DNA from: Typha latifolia
Lineage: Eukaryota > Streptophyta > Magnoliopsida > Poales > Typhaceae
Reading direction: 5' to 3'
DNA length: 64,000 bases
Assembly: GCA_019914945.1 (NCBI GenBank)
Contig: CM034105.1
Location: 12,896,001-12,960,000, forward strand
Every line of letters begins with the position of its first letter. The first letter of the stretch is position 1. The notes below the pieces were generated by a model. It was given only the letters and a program-made list of their open reading frames with translations, was not told the origin of the DNA and did no database searches. A program made the translations under genes and the position numbers. Of this stretch, positions 1 to 14,103 are shown one piece after another.

Positions 1-3000
1 GCTTTCCAATTAAGTGTTATGGCAAAGCCACCCAGCTAAAACTCGTAGCCTGAGCAGTCTAGCTAGGTTCTATCTATTCCCACTTTTTATCTTTGCCCTT
101 GGGCACACAAACCGCAAGAAATCCAAGCAAAAGAAAACAAAACAACACTTATATATATATGTCAATATATGTTTACTGCAATGCATGCGAGCACGGGCAT
201 ACAAATGATATTGCTTTAAATTAATATCAGACTAAGCTTAGTGGTGCTTGTGCAGCAGCTGTTATCTTTTGGGAAGTGGTCGAAGAGCCCAACGAGAAGA
301 GATGATTAAGTAGCTGCATGGTAATATTAATCATTTTTATGATCAGTAAGGCTTGAGCAACTTATTGGTCAAATAACACTTCTGAAGAAAAAAAAGAATA
401 AGAAAATAAAACTATGCAGCTGACAATATTTGATATCTACGAGCATTCTTTGAGTGTTTGGTCGTTTACAACAATGAAACTTATGATGCTTTTTATCTGA
501 ATACTCTGCAAGTTATGAATCAATGACTTCATACTTTAATTTCTTGGTCTCTAGGATAATTAGATTGGATATGCTTGTACGTTTCAAAGTTGGTAAACTA
601 AGAGATAAAGCTAATATGAAGTGGAAGTTTGACACAAGAAAAGTAGGAAAATATCACATGATCCCTATCACAAAGGACTGTTTGGCCTTTGAGCTCATGG
701 AGAATTCATTTCCAGTTGGAAAGTTGCAATTACTACGGGTTAAGATATCTGTTCACAATGTTTCATATAAATGAGTTTACCTGAAGATAACACAGTGCAT
801 GATTCTATATTTTATGATCAGTACATGATATTACATTTCAAGAACTATAAAAATGACTTGAAAATTCAATTGCTTGACAATAGTTTGGAGCATAATGAGA
901 AGTTTACCACTGAGTGATATGAAGAAAAGAAAAGGATACCCAGAGACAATGAAGTTTGGTGGACTATGGATAGAAACAATGAGGATAGTATATATAATAA
1001 ACCAGTTGCTCATAATGGAAAACAATGATACTACTCTTATGCAAGAGGGACTTGTAAAGAAGCAATCTCTGAATGAAACATGGAAACTGATGACATTCTG
1101 AGTTGCTTTCGGGTGAAAGACTTTAAATGAAAAGAGTTATTTTTGCATGTATACCCTTCTAAGATCCCTTATTTATATACGTACTCCAATAATATTCCTC
1201 TAATGTTGATATTTATATGCCCCTCAAAACACTGATTTTTGCACGAGTACCCTTTTCTTTTTGCATTGATATCCATGAATGTTAACTAGTAAATTAAGTT
1301 TTATATTAGATGTATTCCTCTAGAATAAGAATGTCTTTATTATTTCATCTATTAATGCTTCAGATCTTAACGTATTATTATTGAAAAGTAGCTAGAATGA
1401 CATCCATGCAAAAATATTAGGTTTTGAAGGATATTTGCGCAAACATCAATTTGGAGGAGTATAAGCAGGGTAGGAACACTAAGTCACATATATTATCCAC
1501 AAACACTTGTGTGATTGTATTTCCTGATATTCTAATTGCCAAAGTTTATAATGGCTACCAACTTTGAAAAACACTCTCCTGTTATTTGGCATGATCTAAA
1601 CTCACCCCTTATACTTTAAACTTGAATATTTAACTCTTTTGTGGTCCAGACTGAGTTGAAATTACTAGTCAACCGTTAACTAAAACATAAAAAGACTTAA
1701 TTAACCCTATATAAATATAGTCTGATTTAATTTATAAAGGTACTTTGATCACTTTGCATTTTAAAGAAAAAGCGCCAATAAGCCACAATTAAGTTCTGAG
1801 TGAAAAATTTAACTACTGTAATTTAGTTCAGATCATCGGGAAGTTAATTGCTTAAGTTTAAAAAAAAAATATGGATTTAAAAAAAAAAGATGCTTGTAAA
1901 AGAGAATCTTATGCATTTACTTATCTTCACATCTAACGATTTTAAACTATGAATTTATATAAAGTATGAAACGTTTTATTACATGATTGGAGAAGAATAT
2001 TTCTTAAAGGTACTATATGAAACTTGGAAGCAGAAATCACTTGTGGGGATGCATGTTGATAGAACCTCAAATCTAACTGCTATTTTTGGACTTGGATTAC
2101 TCTTGAGCTCATCTATCGAAGCCTTGTGCTTTTACCCATGTCAAAGGGGTGTAGGTAACCACAGTGATGATTTACTGAATAGTTTTTGATGACTCTGAAG
2201 TAATTATGTCATTGTTTGAAGCTCTTGTGGATACTCATATCCTATAATTTAAAATATTTTCATTGAATCTATGAGGAATGACGTACTGTAAACATCTCAA
2301 ATAAGAAATTGTACGTTTACTTATATACATCAACTTTCACTAGACTTTTCCGGTACTTGACCTAAACATAATACTCATGGCTAATCTTAATGAAGGATCC
2401 TAATACCATTGTGGTACTTTGTGCTCAAGGTTTAAAAGGTTCACTGGGTTCATAAATAGGAATACTAGATTTTTATTAGGATTAAGGATGCAGAAGTAAT
2501 AACTATCACATATCAAGACAAACCACAACCTTACAATTTTCCATGCAGCTATAGTTCAGTATACCTGTCTCACAGAAAAAAGTTCAAATCATTACAACTG
2601 GGCCTCAGTTAGAATGCACAGAACACACCAAACATCCTATAAGCTATTGTACATTCTGTATATATGGAGCAATCAATTTCCACAAATAAGAGGATAATAG
2701 AGCAACGAAATCCCATAGGCCATGGGATGTCTTTGTTACTGTGTATCTGTATATTCTTTTCAATACATGTTAATAGGATAGTTTTGTTTGTGGAAGCTGG
2801 CTCTGAAATCTGAATAGGGCTTATTGCACTAGAGGTATTTAACTTTTGAAAAGGAATTGAATCCAATCTCTGACAGAAGCAGCATAATACCAATAATACT
2901 GATCATGTTTCTGCAATAACATCCTTAATGGGGTTTTGAACCTTTCCCAATATTTCATAGTAAACTAGATGGGATCATTGGTATGAGATTCGATATTTTA

Positions 3001-3383
3001 ATCCAAAAAAAAGCACTTAAATACCAGAGAAAATCAAGATCTTTTAAATGGATACTTTGATTCGCAATGCAAAAGGAAGAAAGGAATATGAAGCATTAAT
3101 TTATTGGAATAAATCAAGATACAGTGCAAAAATTTGTAGAGATGAATTTAAAAGGATTATTAGTAACATACAAACTGAATTGAGTTGGTTGTAACAATAA
3201 ATAGATCAGCAATGAAGTCAATTACATATCCTAACCTTTGAAGATCCTTTGAACAAACCACACTTGTTAAATATCAAATACTGTGGAAGAATTGAAGATA
3301 AGATTATCACAGACAAAAAATTTAATGCACCTGATGAACATCATGTGTATCAGATTAACAGAGAACACCTTTTGTACACCTGA
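1..3383. other. Gene-free AT-rich stretch
   Basis: No exon could be supported here. Short open frames at 523-774 and 1983-2189 match no family I recognise and have no flanking splice structure. A MITE-like element occupies about 1141-1467 and is listed separately. The right end lies just beyond the stop codon of the minus-strand hydrolase, so roughly 2900-3383 probably includes its 3' untranslated region. Confidence 0.6.
1141..1467. mobile_element. MITE-like element, copy A of a three-copy family
   Basis: The left end reads gcatgtatacccttctaa and the right end ttggaggagtataagc. Reverse-complemented, the right end becomes gcttatactcctccaa, an imperfect match to the left end. Similar ends bound elements near 17.9-18.2 kb and 40.9-41.1 kb. 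The inside is AT-rich and non-coding. I see no clear target-site duplication, so the superfamily is undetermined. Confidence 0.4.
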
Positions 3384-6300
3384 TTACGATGCCACACTTC
3401 CTGCACAGTGCTTGTCCAGCCAAGAGATGATGTTGTCGAGAACTCTGAATATCATCTCATCAGATTCACCTTCTAGAAGAGAGTGATGAGCGTCTTTGTA
3501 AAGTCGTAACTCCTTGTCCGAGCTTCTGGCCTTCTCATACAAAGCCTTGCTCACTGAAGGATCGGTCACAATATCAGCCTCACCATGCAGAATCATTAGT
3601 GGCAGAGAAACCTAAGAAAGAGAAGGGAGACCTGATCATGTTCTGTTATACCAAACGAAAGAATGTAAATGAACAACGACTTCACTTCAGCACGTAGAAA
3701 GTTGGTAGCAGACTCTGCTATGTGGTCATTCTCATAAGTATATGTGCAAACCATCCTACTGCATACACTTTGCAGTACCTTGGTCACCTGTCGATACTGT
3801 ATAGAATAACTTATAGAGAGGTTGTGTTCAGTGCAATTGAGTGTTCAATGATTATGAAGTTTTTAACTAGTTATATAGTTTATGGAATTCAAAATTATTA
3901 AGGAATAATGGCAATCTATCCAACCCACCAGAATACCTTATTAAAAAAGTTCATTTAATAAGATAATAGTGGTTATATCTCTGCATAAAACCATATGCTT
4001 GCCTTTAACTTACAAACATAATCAATGATGTGATAACATAACAATTAAATGCAAGCAGAATGCTCCTAGGCAGTCATTCTACTAACGTGCCTAGGTAAGA
4101 CAGCCCAGTCACTAGGCAAATTTCCACAACGTTCCAACTGCATCAATATGTAAGATAAAAACCAACAACTAAATCATACGGACACTGCATAGCTGGAAAA
4201 AAGAAGAGCTATCTAATATTCATACATCTTCTAGTCGCCTTTCTATCTCCTGGGTGATTCTAAGCAACTCTAATGCTGTCCCGAGGCGTGGTTTGTCCTT
4301 GTAAACAATAACATTGTACGAAGTCTGCATCCAAAAAACCAGAGCCATGTTGAACACAATATTAGCATATATAAAGCAGCTGCAAGTTAAGAAGATGGTA
4401 AAGATCCTAATTTGGAAAACATGGACAACAGAAGTCTACAATTTACACTAAACATTGCTACAATGTATCTCATGAGAGTGGAAAATAAGGGAATCACATA
4501 GATTAATCAGTGCTGCACAGAAACTTCAACAGATTCATATATGCGATTTCAATTAATCAGGATGGTGGTAGAGGGAACAAACCTGCTCTCGCTTTATTAT
4601 ATCTTTGAATGCCATCTCCGCTATATCTTTTTGAGGGACCAGCTTCTCTTTTGGAAGAACTTTGGCCATAAAAATTAAAATTTGCTGAACAGGCCAAGGT
4701 GGAATAACATCTTCTGCTATCTACTAGAGATTCTTCACACTTATTAGAAGATGACACTGAAGTCTGTAAGGTTCATTAAATGAAGCAAAGGCAAAATTAC
4801 CTTGCACATTGGTGCAACCAGGATTGCACCATCCCATGCATCCGGCTGTTTAAAGTGTACTTTTAATGCAACTGCTCCTCCCATTGATTGACCAAATAAG
4901 AAGCTTGGAATACCATGGTACTCAGAATTTTCTATCAGACAAACCATGCATTAAATACAGAGGACGATGGATTGAAAGAAAGATTAAAATCTGTATTCTG
5001 ATTCATCTGTTCTTATAATATGACATACTTTGACATGGATTAAAGGCAGCGCTTTGAAACAATGCCTAGGATGTGTGAGGAGTTATTGTATAGGAAGAGA
5101 TAATATCATTCTGCATCAGTCTCAGTGAATCTTGTTCCAATCAAAATGAAACATACAATGACATACGCATAACAGAGCTTTACAATCCACTTGGGCATTG
5201 CAAATATTCAACTGGTACATTACATCATATAAACAGTAATGCGTATTAGTACCATAGTCTTTTTAATGTTAGGAATCCGGTCACGTTTGTTCTTGAAGGA
5301 TACAAGGACTCCATACACCTACTGCACTGTTTATTTGTTGCAAATTATCTGGCACTGCTGATTTTAATGAGCCAATTGGTTGCTTTAGAAAGATCTACCA
5401 TCCCCATATCAAGATATCTCAACAAGAAAAGATGAGAAATACAGCTAAGATCATCATCATATAGCCCAGGAATGGTAATGGAATCATCTGATCCAAGATC
5501 AACGTACAAAAGACGAGAGCTTGCCTAGCTGATGAGGAATTCTACCACCGAAGACATTGGAGAGATTGAGATCAACTTTGTAAATGCTCCGTTGAAGCCC
5601 AGGATGTTTTTCCCATGAAATCATTCATGCTCAGATCCAAATAACTGAGATGCTACAATGCAAGTAAAGAAGAATTGATCTCACCACTCAACGACTTGAA
5701 ATTTAGATTGAGTCTGGAAACAAAACCAGTGTGCTATTGGCATGAGACACTTTGCCCTCTCAAGAAGAGAGATGATTTGTAGGATCTTCACGACGTCTTT
5801 ACTTGAAGGTGAGAAGAGCCATTCTCTCAGACTCAATGTAGCCCAAGTTGGGCAATGAACTGCATCTTATTTCGATGCTGAGAGAGCTAAGAACCAGAAC
5901 AAGTGATAGAATGATGAACTCTCTCTCTCATTGAACTAGTATGTTTTGAAGGCTAGTCATTTTATTCCACATTGCGCGAAGGTTGACTATATTTATAAGT
6001 CTATATACCGGAATTTGGTCAACAAAGTTCTGGTAATGTATATTCAATTGTATCCTTGTATTGCATTATACATTATTGTCTATCCAACTGGACTACAACT
6101 TCTTTGATGTCATACTGATCTTTCCAGACTAGTGTCTAGTTCCTATTATATGTTAATTCTGACAATTTAATTTTGCTTCTTCTCTTCATATAATTGACCT
6201 ATTATATGTGCACATAGTAAATATCACTTCAGGAAATGACAGTTTATTCCCTTTTTGTTTTGTTATTCACAAATGCAACAAGTATGCAAGAAAACTGATG

Positions 6301-8845
6301 TATATTGGAAACTATCACTGTAAGCTTATAATATTCAGGAAATGAGTTCATTCCCTTTTTGTTTGTTATTCTCAAACACGACAAGAATGCAAGAAAACTG
6401 GTGGAGGTAGTAAGATAGATCCAATTGATGTTGTAAGTCCGTGTAACCATTGTTGCTTTCCCCTTTATTTTCTCTACCATTCCTAATGCTGGAAATATAT
6501 TTGTCTTTTGAATTTTATTTCACAAACCTAGAACATTTTTGAGAAGATAATGTAGACATTTTCAACAAGCAAATTAATTGCAAAAATTTCTCAACAGAAA
6601 TAATGAACTATACTTGCACTAAATGATTAGAGGAATATTCTTAGCAGAGACAGACCTTTAATTTTAGAGAAGTGCTCAACTACGTCATTGACAAGAGAAT
6701 CGAAGCTTGGTATATATCCATGAAGTCCTTCTGAAAGACCAAACCCAGGATAATCTAATGCAAAAACTCCATACCCAGCTGATGCTATTTTCTTAGCAAT
6801 TCCTAAAAGATAGACAAAAACTTTGAATGTAAACCTTGAACGAGTTAGATGTAAGGTAAAGTAAATTAAGTTACAAGCTGCAATGCTGGAACTAAATACC
6901 TTCAAAGAAAAATGTACAGGTGTCTCCATATCCATGACAAAAAAAAACTAGAGCCTTCAATCTTGACTCCTCTGGCAGCCAACTCTTGGAAAAAATTTCC
7001 AAACCTCTGGAGTTGATATAGAAGGACTACGCATAAACAGCTTAATGAGATAAAGCATCAGCTTTTAACTAGTACAATAATGCAACCTACAGACTCAAGT
7101 ACAAAACTCAAGCAATTTGAGCTCTGGGTGTCAGTAGGCCACTTTCACCTTGTCTTAAGTTTCAAAGTTGATCCTACTAGCCACAAGGCACAGAATTTAC
7201 TGAAGCATGCCACAGGGTAAAACCCACACAGCCAGATAAAAGTTTCAATAGATAAGGCTAGATAAAGTATAAGTCAACTTTCATCAACGCATTTAATGCA
7301 AGCTGGCTAATACGGACATGAATTTTTCTTACATGCACTTTTCACCGATGCTGGACACGCAGATACTCTATATCTCTCTCTCTGTCTCCCTCTCTCCCTC
7401 TCTTCCTCCACACACATACACAAATATGTTAATGTATAAGAATGCTTCTAGAGTACTAGGACTATTTTGGGCATCTGGCCTATGTTTTAATCTCAGAATG
7501 GAATACTGATCCAGCTTCAACAATCACGAATCCCATTATCAAGAAGTGTATTGACGGCTTCTTGTACCAATTTCTCCTGACACATTACTAATTCCCCTGG
7601 CGTAGATCTACTTGTTGCTAATAGATCGGCAATTAAAAATTGAAGTATTTTTGCCAAAATCAATCAATCTTATAATTTTAACAACTGTGTATACCATTTG
7701 ATAGAGTTCAAAATTTCTGGCAGTTCAAGATAGTACCTCCTCCATTTTGATTCCATTATATTGTGCCTGTTACGAGGACAAGAGATATGTGAGTCATCTT
7801 CCTCAAATTAATGATAGAGTCACCAATTAGAACTTGATAGTTTCCATGAAAAGAAGAGAACCCTTCAAAAGGAAGAAGCTGAGAACAATTTTAAGGAACT
7901 AAAGTCTTATTAAAGGAACAATGAAGGGAAAATTAGCAAAATTAGTGACAATATGTAGTAGGATTCAATTATACCAAGTAATCATGACTTACTTGTGTTT
8001 GAGAATCATACCATTTTCATAATGCAGAAAATCAGTACCAGATTGCACAAAATTCAACATAATCTGACAAGATACTCAGGAGAGAAAAGGTAAAATTCTC
8101 AAAAAAGTTGGATAAATGCTTGTTGTCCTCATGCGATTTGTAAGAAATTTTCCTCTGCAGCTCTTATAAAAATGCTATGATGCCATCAGGGTTCATTAGA
8201 GTCCCTATGGAACTTCCAGAACAGAGAACCACCCAATATTTAATTTGTTTCACTTACTCAAAAAAGCTCAAACAAAGTCAAATTTTGGCCGGAATAAACC
8301 TAAACAAACCAAATCATCAAATGCGAAATAGGATTCAATTACACCAAGTATTCATGAAAAGAACCAAGTCAACTGATCTCAATAAGATTAGAAACAGGGT
8401 AGTGACCACCAAGATTATCCAAAATTAGAAGGTTCATGTTTAGTACATCTACAGATAATGGAACTACTAGGGACAACGAATCACCTTACCTTGAAAGTTT
8501 ACACAATCTCAAAAAGGAAAAGATCAAAATTTGGCCATAAGAAACCTATCCAAACTCGATCATAGACAAGACTCAATTACACCAAGTGGTCTTGGGTCAT
8601 CTGAAATCTTTTATTCCAGTAAAGAATTTGGTATTCCAACAAAGACCCAACCCACAAAACCATCTCAATAAGATGAGAAACAGAGAGAATCTTGATACCC
8701 TTAGCAAGCAATGGTCGATCCCGAGCTGCACATCCTTGAAAGCCTCCCGAATCCGACGGCGCTCATGGGCCTGATCAAGATTGGCTTCCGACACCATCTT
8801 CGCTAACCTTTCATCGACACCCTCCCACCTCGCAACCGCCGCCAT
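3384..8845 (-). CDS. Alpha/beta hydrolase, monoacylglycerol lipase / caffeoylshikimate esterase-like
   Basis: Eight exons join in frame to 348 residues: 8845-8699, 7766-7737, 7026-6900, 6802-6656, 4931-4801, 4720-4583, 4324-4226 and 3611-3384. All introns have GT-AG ends. The N-terminal 50 residues are the charged leader seen in plant MAGL-like proteins. The hydrolase fold follows, with FFCHGYGD (about 88-94), the nucleophile elbow GQSMG (Ser166), GEAD (Asp286) and DAHHS (His316), which together give the expected Ser-Asp-His triad. The family hydrolyses monoacylglycerols, lysophospholipids or caffeoyl-shikimate; the substrate cannot be read from sequence. The start at 8845 lies in a GC-rich leader and gives a normal family length. 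Intron 4 (6655-4932) contains an LRR receptor-like pseudogene on the same strand. There is no frameshift or missing catalytic residue. Confidence 0.93.
5290..5890 (-). pseudogene. Decayed LRR receptor-like protein (EIX/Cf type) fragment
   Basis: Read on the minus strand, this intronic stretch gives broken pieces of the N-terminal region of an LRR receptor-like protein. In order they are an ALLTFK-like start of the LRRNT domain, a [12 protein letters not shown] piece, [20 protein letters not shown], and a [21 protein letters not shown] stretch. These resemble consecutive blocks of plant EIX2/Cf-type immune receptors. The pieces lie in different frames with stop codons between them, and the remaining LRRs, membrane segment and tail are absent. 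It sits inside intron 4 of the hydrolase gene on the same strand. It is most likely a dead insertion or duplication remnant and not a functional receptor. Confidence 0.72.
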
Positions 8846-11274
8846 AACGCCAAATTCTTCTCCTTCTTGCGGAAGGAGAGCTCGAGAACACCAAGGGAAT
8901 CTAATGGAGATGAGCGCGTGAAGGAATACGAATTGGATTCGAAGAGAGAGAGAAGGGAAAAGATCCGTGGGCGAGAGAGGACTAGAAAACGAACCGCGAG
9001 AGTCGTGTGGATTTAATTTGGAAGGAAAGAAAACGAACGGGTGGAGATTGGAAAATAATGGAGCGGATCGTCTGCAGCCCCGATCGCAGGGCCTATATAT
9101 GCAATTGGGTCTGTCAAATTCTTTTTACTGAAATTGCATGTAACACCCCCACATTTCACTGAATATTTTTCAGAACCTTCATTTTAATTTTTGTGTGAGA
9201 AGCCCAACACCACCCTTTTTCAATTTTACAAATTCATTCCTTATTTTTTTTTTAATATATTTGCAGATAAACCATCTTTGTTTAGCTAATAACGGAGGAG
9301 TAATCCTCTGCATATTCCTCCTCCTTTTTTCCCAGCTTACAAATAAAACTTCTGACGGGCATTTAGTCTAAAAATATTATAGATTTATTCTCACTGTATA
9401 CCTGCTGAGGTGGTTTCTTGCAAATTATATCGCTAAAAGGTTGTTTCTTGCAAATATATCATTTTTCTTTTGTTTTATGCTCAAATGTGAAGCTTTTATG
9501 CCTTTATCTAAATCAGGCCTTTTCTTTTATGTGGGCCAAACATAAACATGAGTTGTAGCGCATTCCTACACTAGGAGCTGCAGATTCTTATTGTGGGCCT
9601 TGTCGTGGGCTTGTGCGAAAATTATTTAGAGTTGGTAATTACCTTGCTCTTGCTCTTGCTCTTGCTCTTGAGTTCAACTCCAACCTCAAATAATATTGTG
9701 GAGAAATTATTTGGTGGTTGGTGGTTTAATAGCTTGGCTTGATTCAGTTGATGGCTCGGTAGTGCGGTTAGCTTAGAAGAATAGTTTAACAATGCAACGG
9801 CTTGGAGCAGGTCTCAGCGGCATTTGGTTCGAAGTAATTGTTCGGCGACGTATATGACTTTGAAGCTAGACTAGATAGCTAAAAGCTTTGCGGGACCTAA
9901 AAATACCTTTGTATTTAGGAAATGTTGGCCCTTTGTCCTGCCCATATCTAGCCTTAGGGCTTATGAATGATCAAAAAAAAAAATTATTTGATCGTCCAAA
10001 AAAAAAGAATATTCGGTGGTCACCCATTTAACCGCAGGGCTCAGCGGCAATTAGCTAGGAGTAATAGATTCACGACAAATGACTTTAAATTTAGATTAAA
10101 TAGTTTGTATATTAATTAAAACTTTATTGGAGATCGAACGTTGATAAATTATGTAGCCCACTCTTAAATAATAATAAAATAACTTTATTTGGACCTCGTA
10201 ATTTATTATCCTCTTTCACATGTTTAGAATTAAGAAAAAAAAAAGATTAAAAAAATGTTCAGAGGTAATTAACTCATAATGAAAATCAATTTAAAAGTTT
10301 TCTTCTCTTCTTTATACGCTGAGTCCATAGGCAAGCACCGACTACAACAGAGGGAATTTAAACTATAACATATGATTCAACTATTAAGCTACAGTATTCA
10401 TATCTCGTCATCTATATTGGCCTTCACAATCCATATTATATTTTTTATTCCATGTGAGACTAACCCTTAAGACTCTATATAAAATTTTTGTAGGACTTTT
10501 GGTCCACATCAAAAGAGAGTTGAAGTTATTTTTAATATATCAACAATGCAATATTAGGGACAATGGTTTCTTTCTCCTAAATGGTCATCTAAAGAGAGGA
10601 ATCTTTCCCTGAAATAAAGAGAAAGCTAGCAAACTTAGACCCGAGCACTAAGATCATGATCCTAACAATCATATTTTATACAGATAGACATAAAATAGTG
10701 GATGTCTGTACTATGATTTCCTCAGCTTTTGCCTTTTGCTTGCTCAAAACATTAAGTGCCATATGCATGTCTTTTACAGTCAAATACTAATTTGGACGAC
10801 GTAATAACCACGAAGACAAGATACAATATTGTAGTTGTTATTCCATTGTGTGTAATGGGTAATCTGATGGACTATCTATTTGCCCTTATCTTGATGTTAT
10901 AATCCAAAACCCATAGCTAAGAGACATTTGCCCACCATTGTAAAGCAAAAGCAAGTTAAAGTTGTGCTTGTCTCTATCCTCACTCTCTCCCTTTTACTTT
11001 TGCTGATTCAACTTTATCTTTCAGTGTGCATGAATACATCTAGTCTTTATCTTATCACCTTTTACCACAATCAAGTTTCATGGATCCCAAATCCTTATCT
11101 CACCACATGCACCCAATTTGAGGTGTGGGTCTCTCAATTCATCCTTCTATACAGTATACTTTTTTGTTTACAGAGGGAGGTTGGCATGCATATTCTCATG
11201 TCCAATCACTTTATCTAGTCATAAAACAAACCTAAATGAAAGTAGATTATACAACACCAAGAGCTAGTGGGGTC
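8846..11274. other. Intergenic: hydrolase promoter side and non-coding DNA
   Basis: The first 250 bases upstream of the hydrolase start are relatively GC-rich and purine-rich, as expected for a leader and promoter. The rest is AT-rich without supported exons. A short (CTCTTG)n run lies at about 9645-9671. Two weakly similar direct copies of a stretch containing ctcagcggca and atgacttt lie near 9812-9883 and 10037-10107. Confidence 0.6.
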
Positions 11275-13296
11275 TCAGTGCACAGGGAAAAAAAGTGGTG
11301 CAGAATCTCTTTGTATTTTGCCATCCCAAATCCTCACTTTGGTCATCCTCTCTTCACACCAATGCAGTTGCTCTTCACTGATCTCTGGCATCCTTAGAAC
11401 TCTTGACACAACCTTCATGTCAATTAGGCCCATCAGTATCTCCATCTCCTCATCCACCTTTAGCCTTCTCTTCTTCAGACATCTTCTCTGCTTCACAAGG
11501 TCTTTAATCCTCAATTTCTTCTGAAGTAATCATCATCATCATCATCATCAAAAGGACTAGTTAGCTATTAACATATCAACAAAGAAGAAAAGGAAAGTAG
11601 GCAGCAATACAAACTTACTCTTTTGTTAGCTTTCTTGAGAAAACTAAGTAAAGTTTTATCAACAGAACTTGATCTCTTCCTCATTAAAGACTTAAGTTTC
11701 TGATAGTGACTCTGCTTGTCTGCCTTGAGGAAGTTCATGAACGTTCGGATCGACTGTTGGAGTATTACCAAGAATTCAGTTGAAGATATTAGATCTTCCT
11801 TGCCATCATCAGCTTCTGAACAAGAATACAAAAGCATCAAGTGAGTTAATAGAAGAGAAGATGAATGAATAGGATGACTGATTAACAACTAAGACTACAG
11901 AGTCAAAGTACCTCTGAATTCAGGAACTAGTAGCAACTTTGGAGATGAAATCCTCCTCCTAGCATAAACTTCGGGCCTTCGACCGAATTCATATGGCTCA
12001 TTCTCTATAAACCTCTGCAGAAGGACCTCAAACTGCTGGAATTCTTGCGCCATTCGCGCAGGGCAGAACGATTCTTGGACGTCTCTGTTGGCATTCAGTT
12101 TAGAGAAGTTGCTGTGGTTCCAATTGAGAGCTTCCCATGTTAAGCAAATCTGTGCAACGTATGCACTCTCCAGCTCTTGATATGGATCTCTCACTCCTAC
12201 CGGATAACTCCTATGCTTGGTGGTCAACTTATGAACTATTCTTTGTGAGATTGATCTTGGTTGGTACTTTATGGACCTAAATGATTCTGATAAAGAGTAC
12301 TTAGTATAAGAAACAATTCAAGCATATCATGTAACAATCAAATTATTACCTGTTTCCGCGAGTTTTTGTGTGCCAATTCGGTTGAAGTACATCATCTCCT
12401 CATCGTACTTGCGAAACAATGTGTATGACTCCCAGTTGGAAGAGCTTCTTCGAGACGAAGACGAGAAGGGATACTCCATCTCGGAATCCTTTGTGATCGT
12501 CGAGCTTTGCCATTCCATCGAGCTCTTGGAAGTCGACTCGCCGACGAGCGAGCTTCCATAGCTTTCCTTCTCTTCAAATCTCTTGCTATCCAATTTAAAT
12601 GAGTTGTTGACCAATAATTTAGCATCCTTCGAGAATCCTTTCTCTTCATTATTATCGCGAGTCTCTTCTTTATTACCATCTTCTTCTGCTAATAGCGTAT
12701 AAGCGATATCAGGGCGAGAAATAGTAAATTATCTTATAAGTATTATATTTAAGAGGGATTAATTACCTTTGAGATTGAGGTTTTCGCAAGTCGACACAAT
12801 TGGACTCACGCAATCGGACGGCGTTAGCACGTCGGCTATCAAGACGTCATGCTCACCCTCGATTCCAACCTTGACGGGGGCAAGATTCTTCAACGGAGAG
12901 ATGCATGGAGATTCCTCGACAAAGGTGTCCTCTACCTCCAAGCAATGTTGTTCGATGGAATATTCTTCTCCTTGATCGACAAGCTGGGAATCATCAAACA
13001 CGCTCTCACCGTACCAAAAGAATAATCCTTCTTCTCCCTCTTCTTCTCCACCACCGCCGACGTCGCCGGCCAACTCTTCTCCATCGGCCGATGCAACATC
13101 CCTGCAGTGCTAAGAGATAAGTATATAGAAAGAGATAGAGATAGAGATCAAAGAGATATATTTACCTTTTATAATTGTGTAGAAAAGTGAAGAACTTGAT
13201 GAGGAGGAAGCAAAGGAGGTGGAAGAGGAGGAGGAGGAAGCAAAGGGAGGAGGAGGCATGAAGAAGAAACATCACAGCCTCTTCCTTACTGCGCAT
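11275..13296 (-). CDS. DUF1666 family protein with N-terminal membrane anchor
   Basis: Six exons join in frame to about 540 residues: 13296-13166, 13101-12767, 12688-12350, 12286-11912, 11815-11619 and 11520-11275. The first exon encodes a strongly hydrophobic segment (about residues 9-38), probably a membrane anchor or signal anchor. An acidic, serine-rich middle follows, then the conserved domain with SYPVGVRDPYQELESAYV and CLTWEALNWN. A Lys/Arg/Leu-rich C-terminus (about 430-540) looks helical, possibly coiled-coil. This layout is typical of plant DUF1666 proteins, whose biochemical role is unknown. The start could be the Met at 13296, or the second Met eight residues later, which sits closer to the hydrophobic segment. 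An upstream in-frame extension to 13416 is open but less family-like. Confidence 0.87.
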
Positions 13297-14074
13297 GCAT
13301 GGAAGAAGAAGAAGAGCATTACTACTACTACTTGTGAGTACTCCATGGTAAGAAGGAAAGATGGCAACGGGATCAATGGCGGTCTCCAGAACAAAACAAC
13401 TATTTCCATTACGCATTTAAGATGGAAGGATTTGATGATGCTTGCTTTCGCTTTGCTAAGAGGCCAATGGCCACAAACCCAATCACTAGCTTTATGTGAG
13501 GAAAGTTAGGATTGAGATTACGAGAGTAGCCTTGGAAAGTGGGGATTAGGAACAGCTAAAGCTTGAAGCTTTGGGACCCAATTAGAGTAAAATAAATCAA
13601 AACAATTAAGGCCATGATCCGAGTGACTTAAGGACTGGGTAAGATCATATGCTATATGCGTTTCATGTCGCTGGGTTTTGGTATATATAAAGGTACCAAG
13701 ACATTCCATTGCTGAGAAGTAATACGAGTGGTATTTGGTGTATAATGCTGACGAGAGACGTCAGTTCTTGGAATTTAGAAAGTATGGACGCCGACATAGA
13801 AAATGAAGCTCTGCATATTATCTTCGTGTTTTCCATGGAAATTATGGAATGATGATAGATAAGGATGATGAGATAACACTAGAGGTGATATAAAGGAGTG
13901 ATATCTCCATGACTTGATGTACTCGGTCCCCTGTTAGATGCACCACACCTTGCGTAGTTGCATGGGAAAGGCTTAGCCATGAAGGCTTTGGCTTTAGACG
14001 ACACGTACGTACAACGGTCCAATCTCTCCGACGTGGATCCTCGTCAGATCTAGATGGTTCTGAACAGCGACCGC

Positions 14075-14103
14075 CACGTGTATGGGTACATGGGCAGCAC
14101 GTG
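14075..14103. promoter_or_regulatory. Paired G-box (CACGTG) elements
   Basis: Two perfect palindromic CACGTG cores lie 23 bases apart, in the contexts gccacgtgta and gcacgtgc. Such cores bind bZIP and bHLH factors and act as ABRE or light elements in plants. They lie about 0.8 kb upstream of the DUF1666 start and 2.2 kb upstream of the NAC start. Function is inferred from the motif only. Confidence 0.35.

Noticed and set aside
523..774. 83-codon open frame at the window start
   Set aside because: The AT-rich translation resembles no family I know and has no promoter or splice context.
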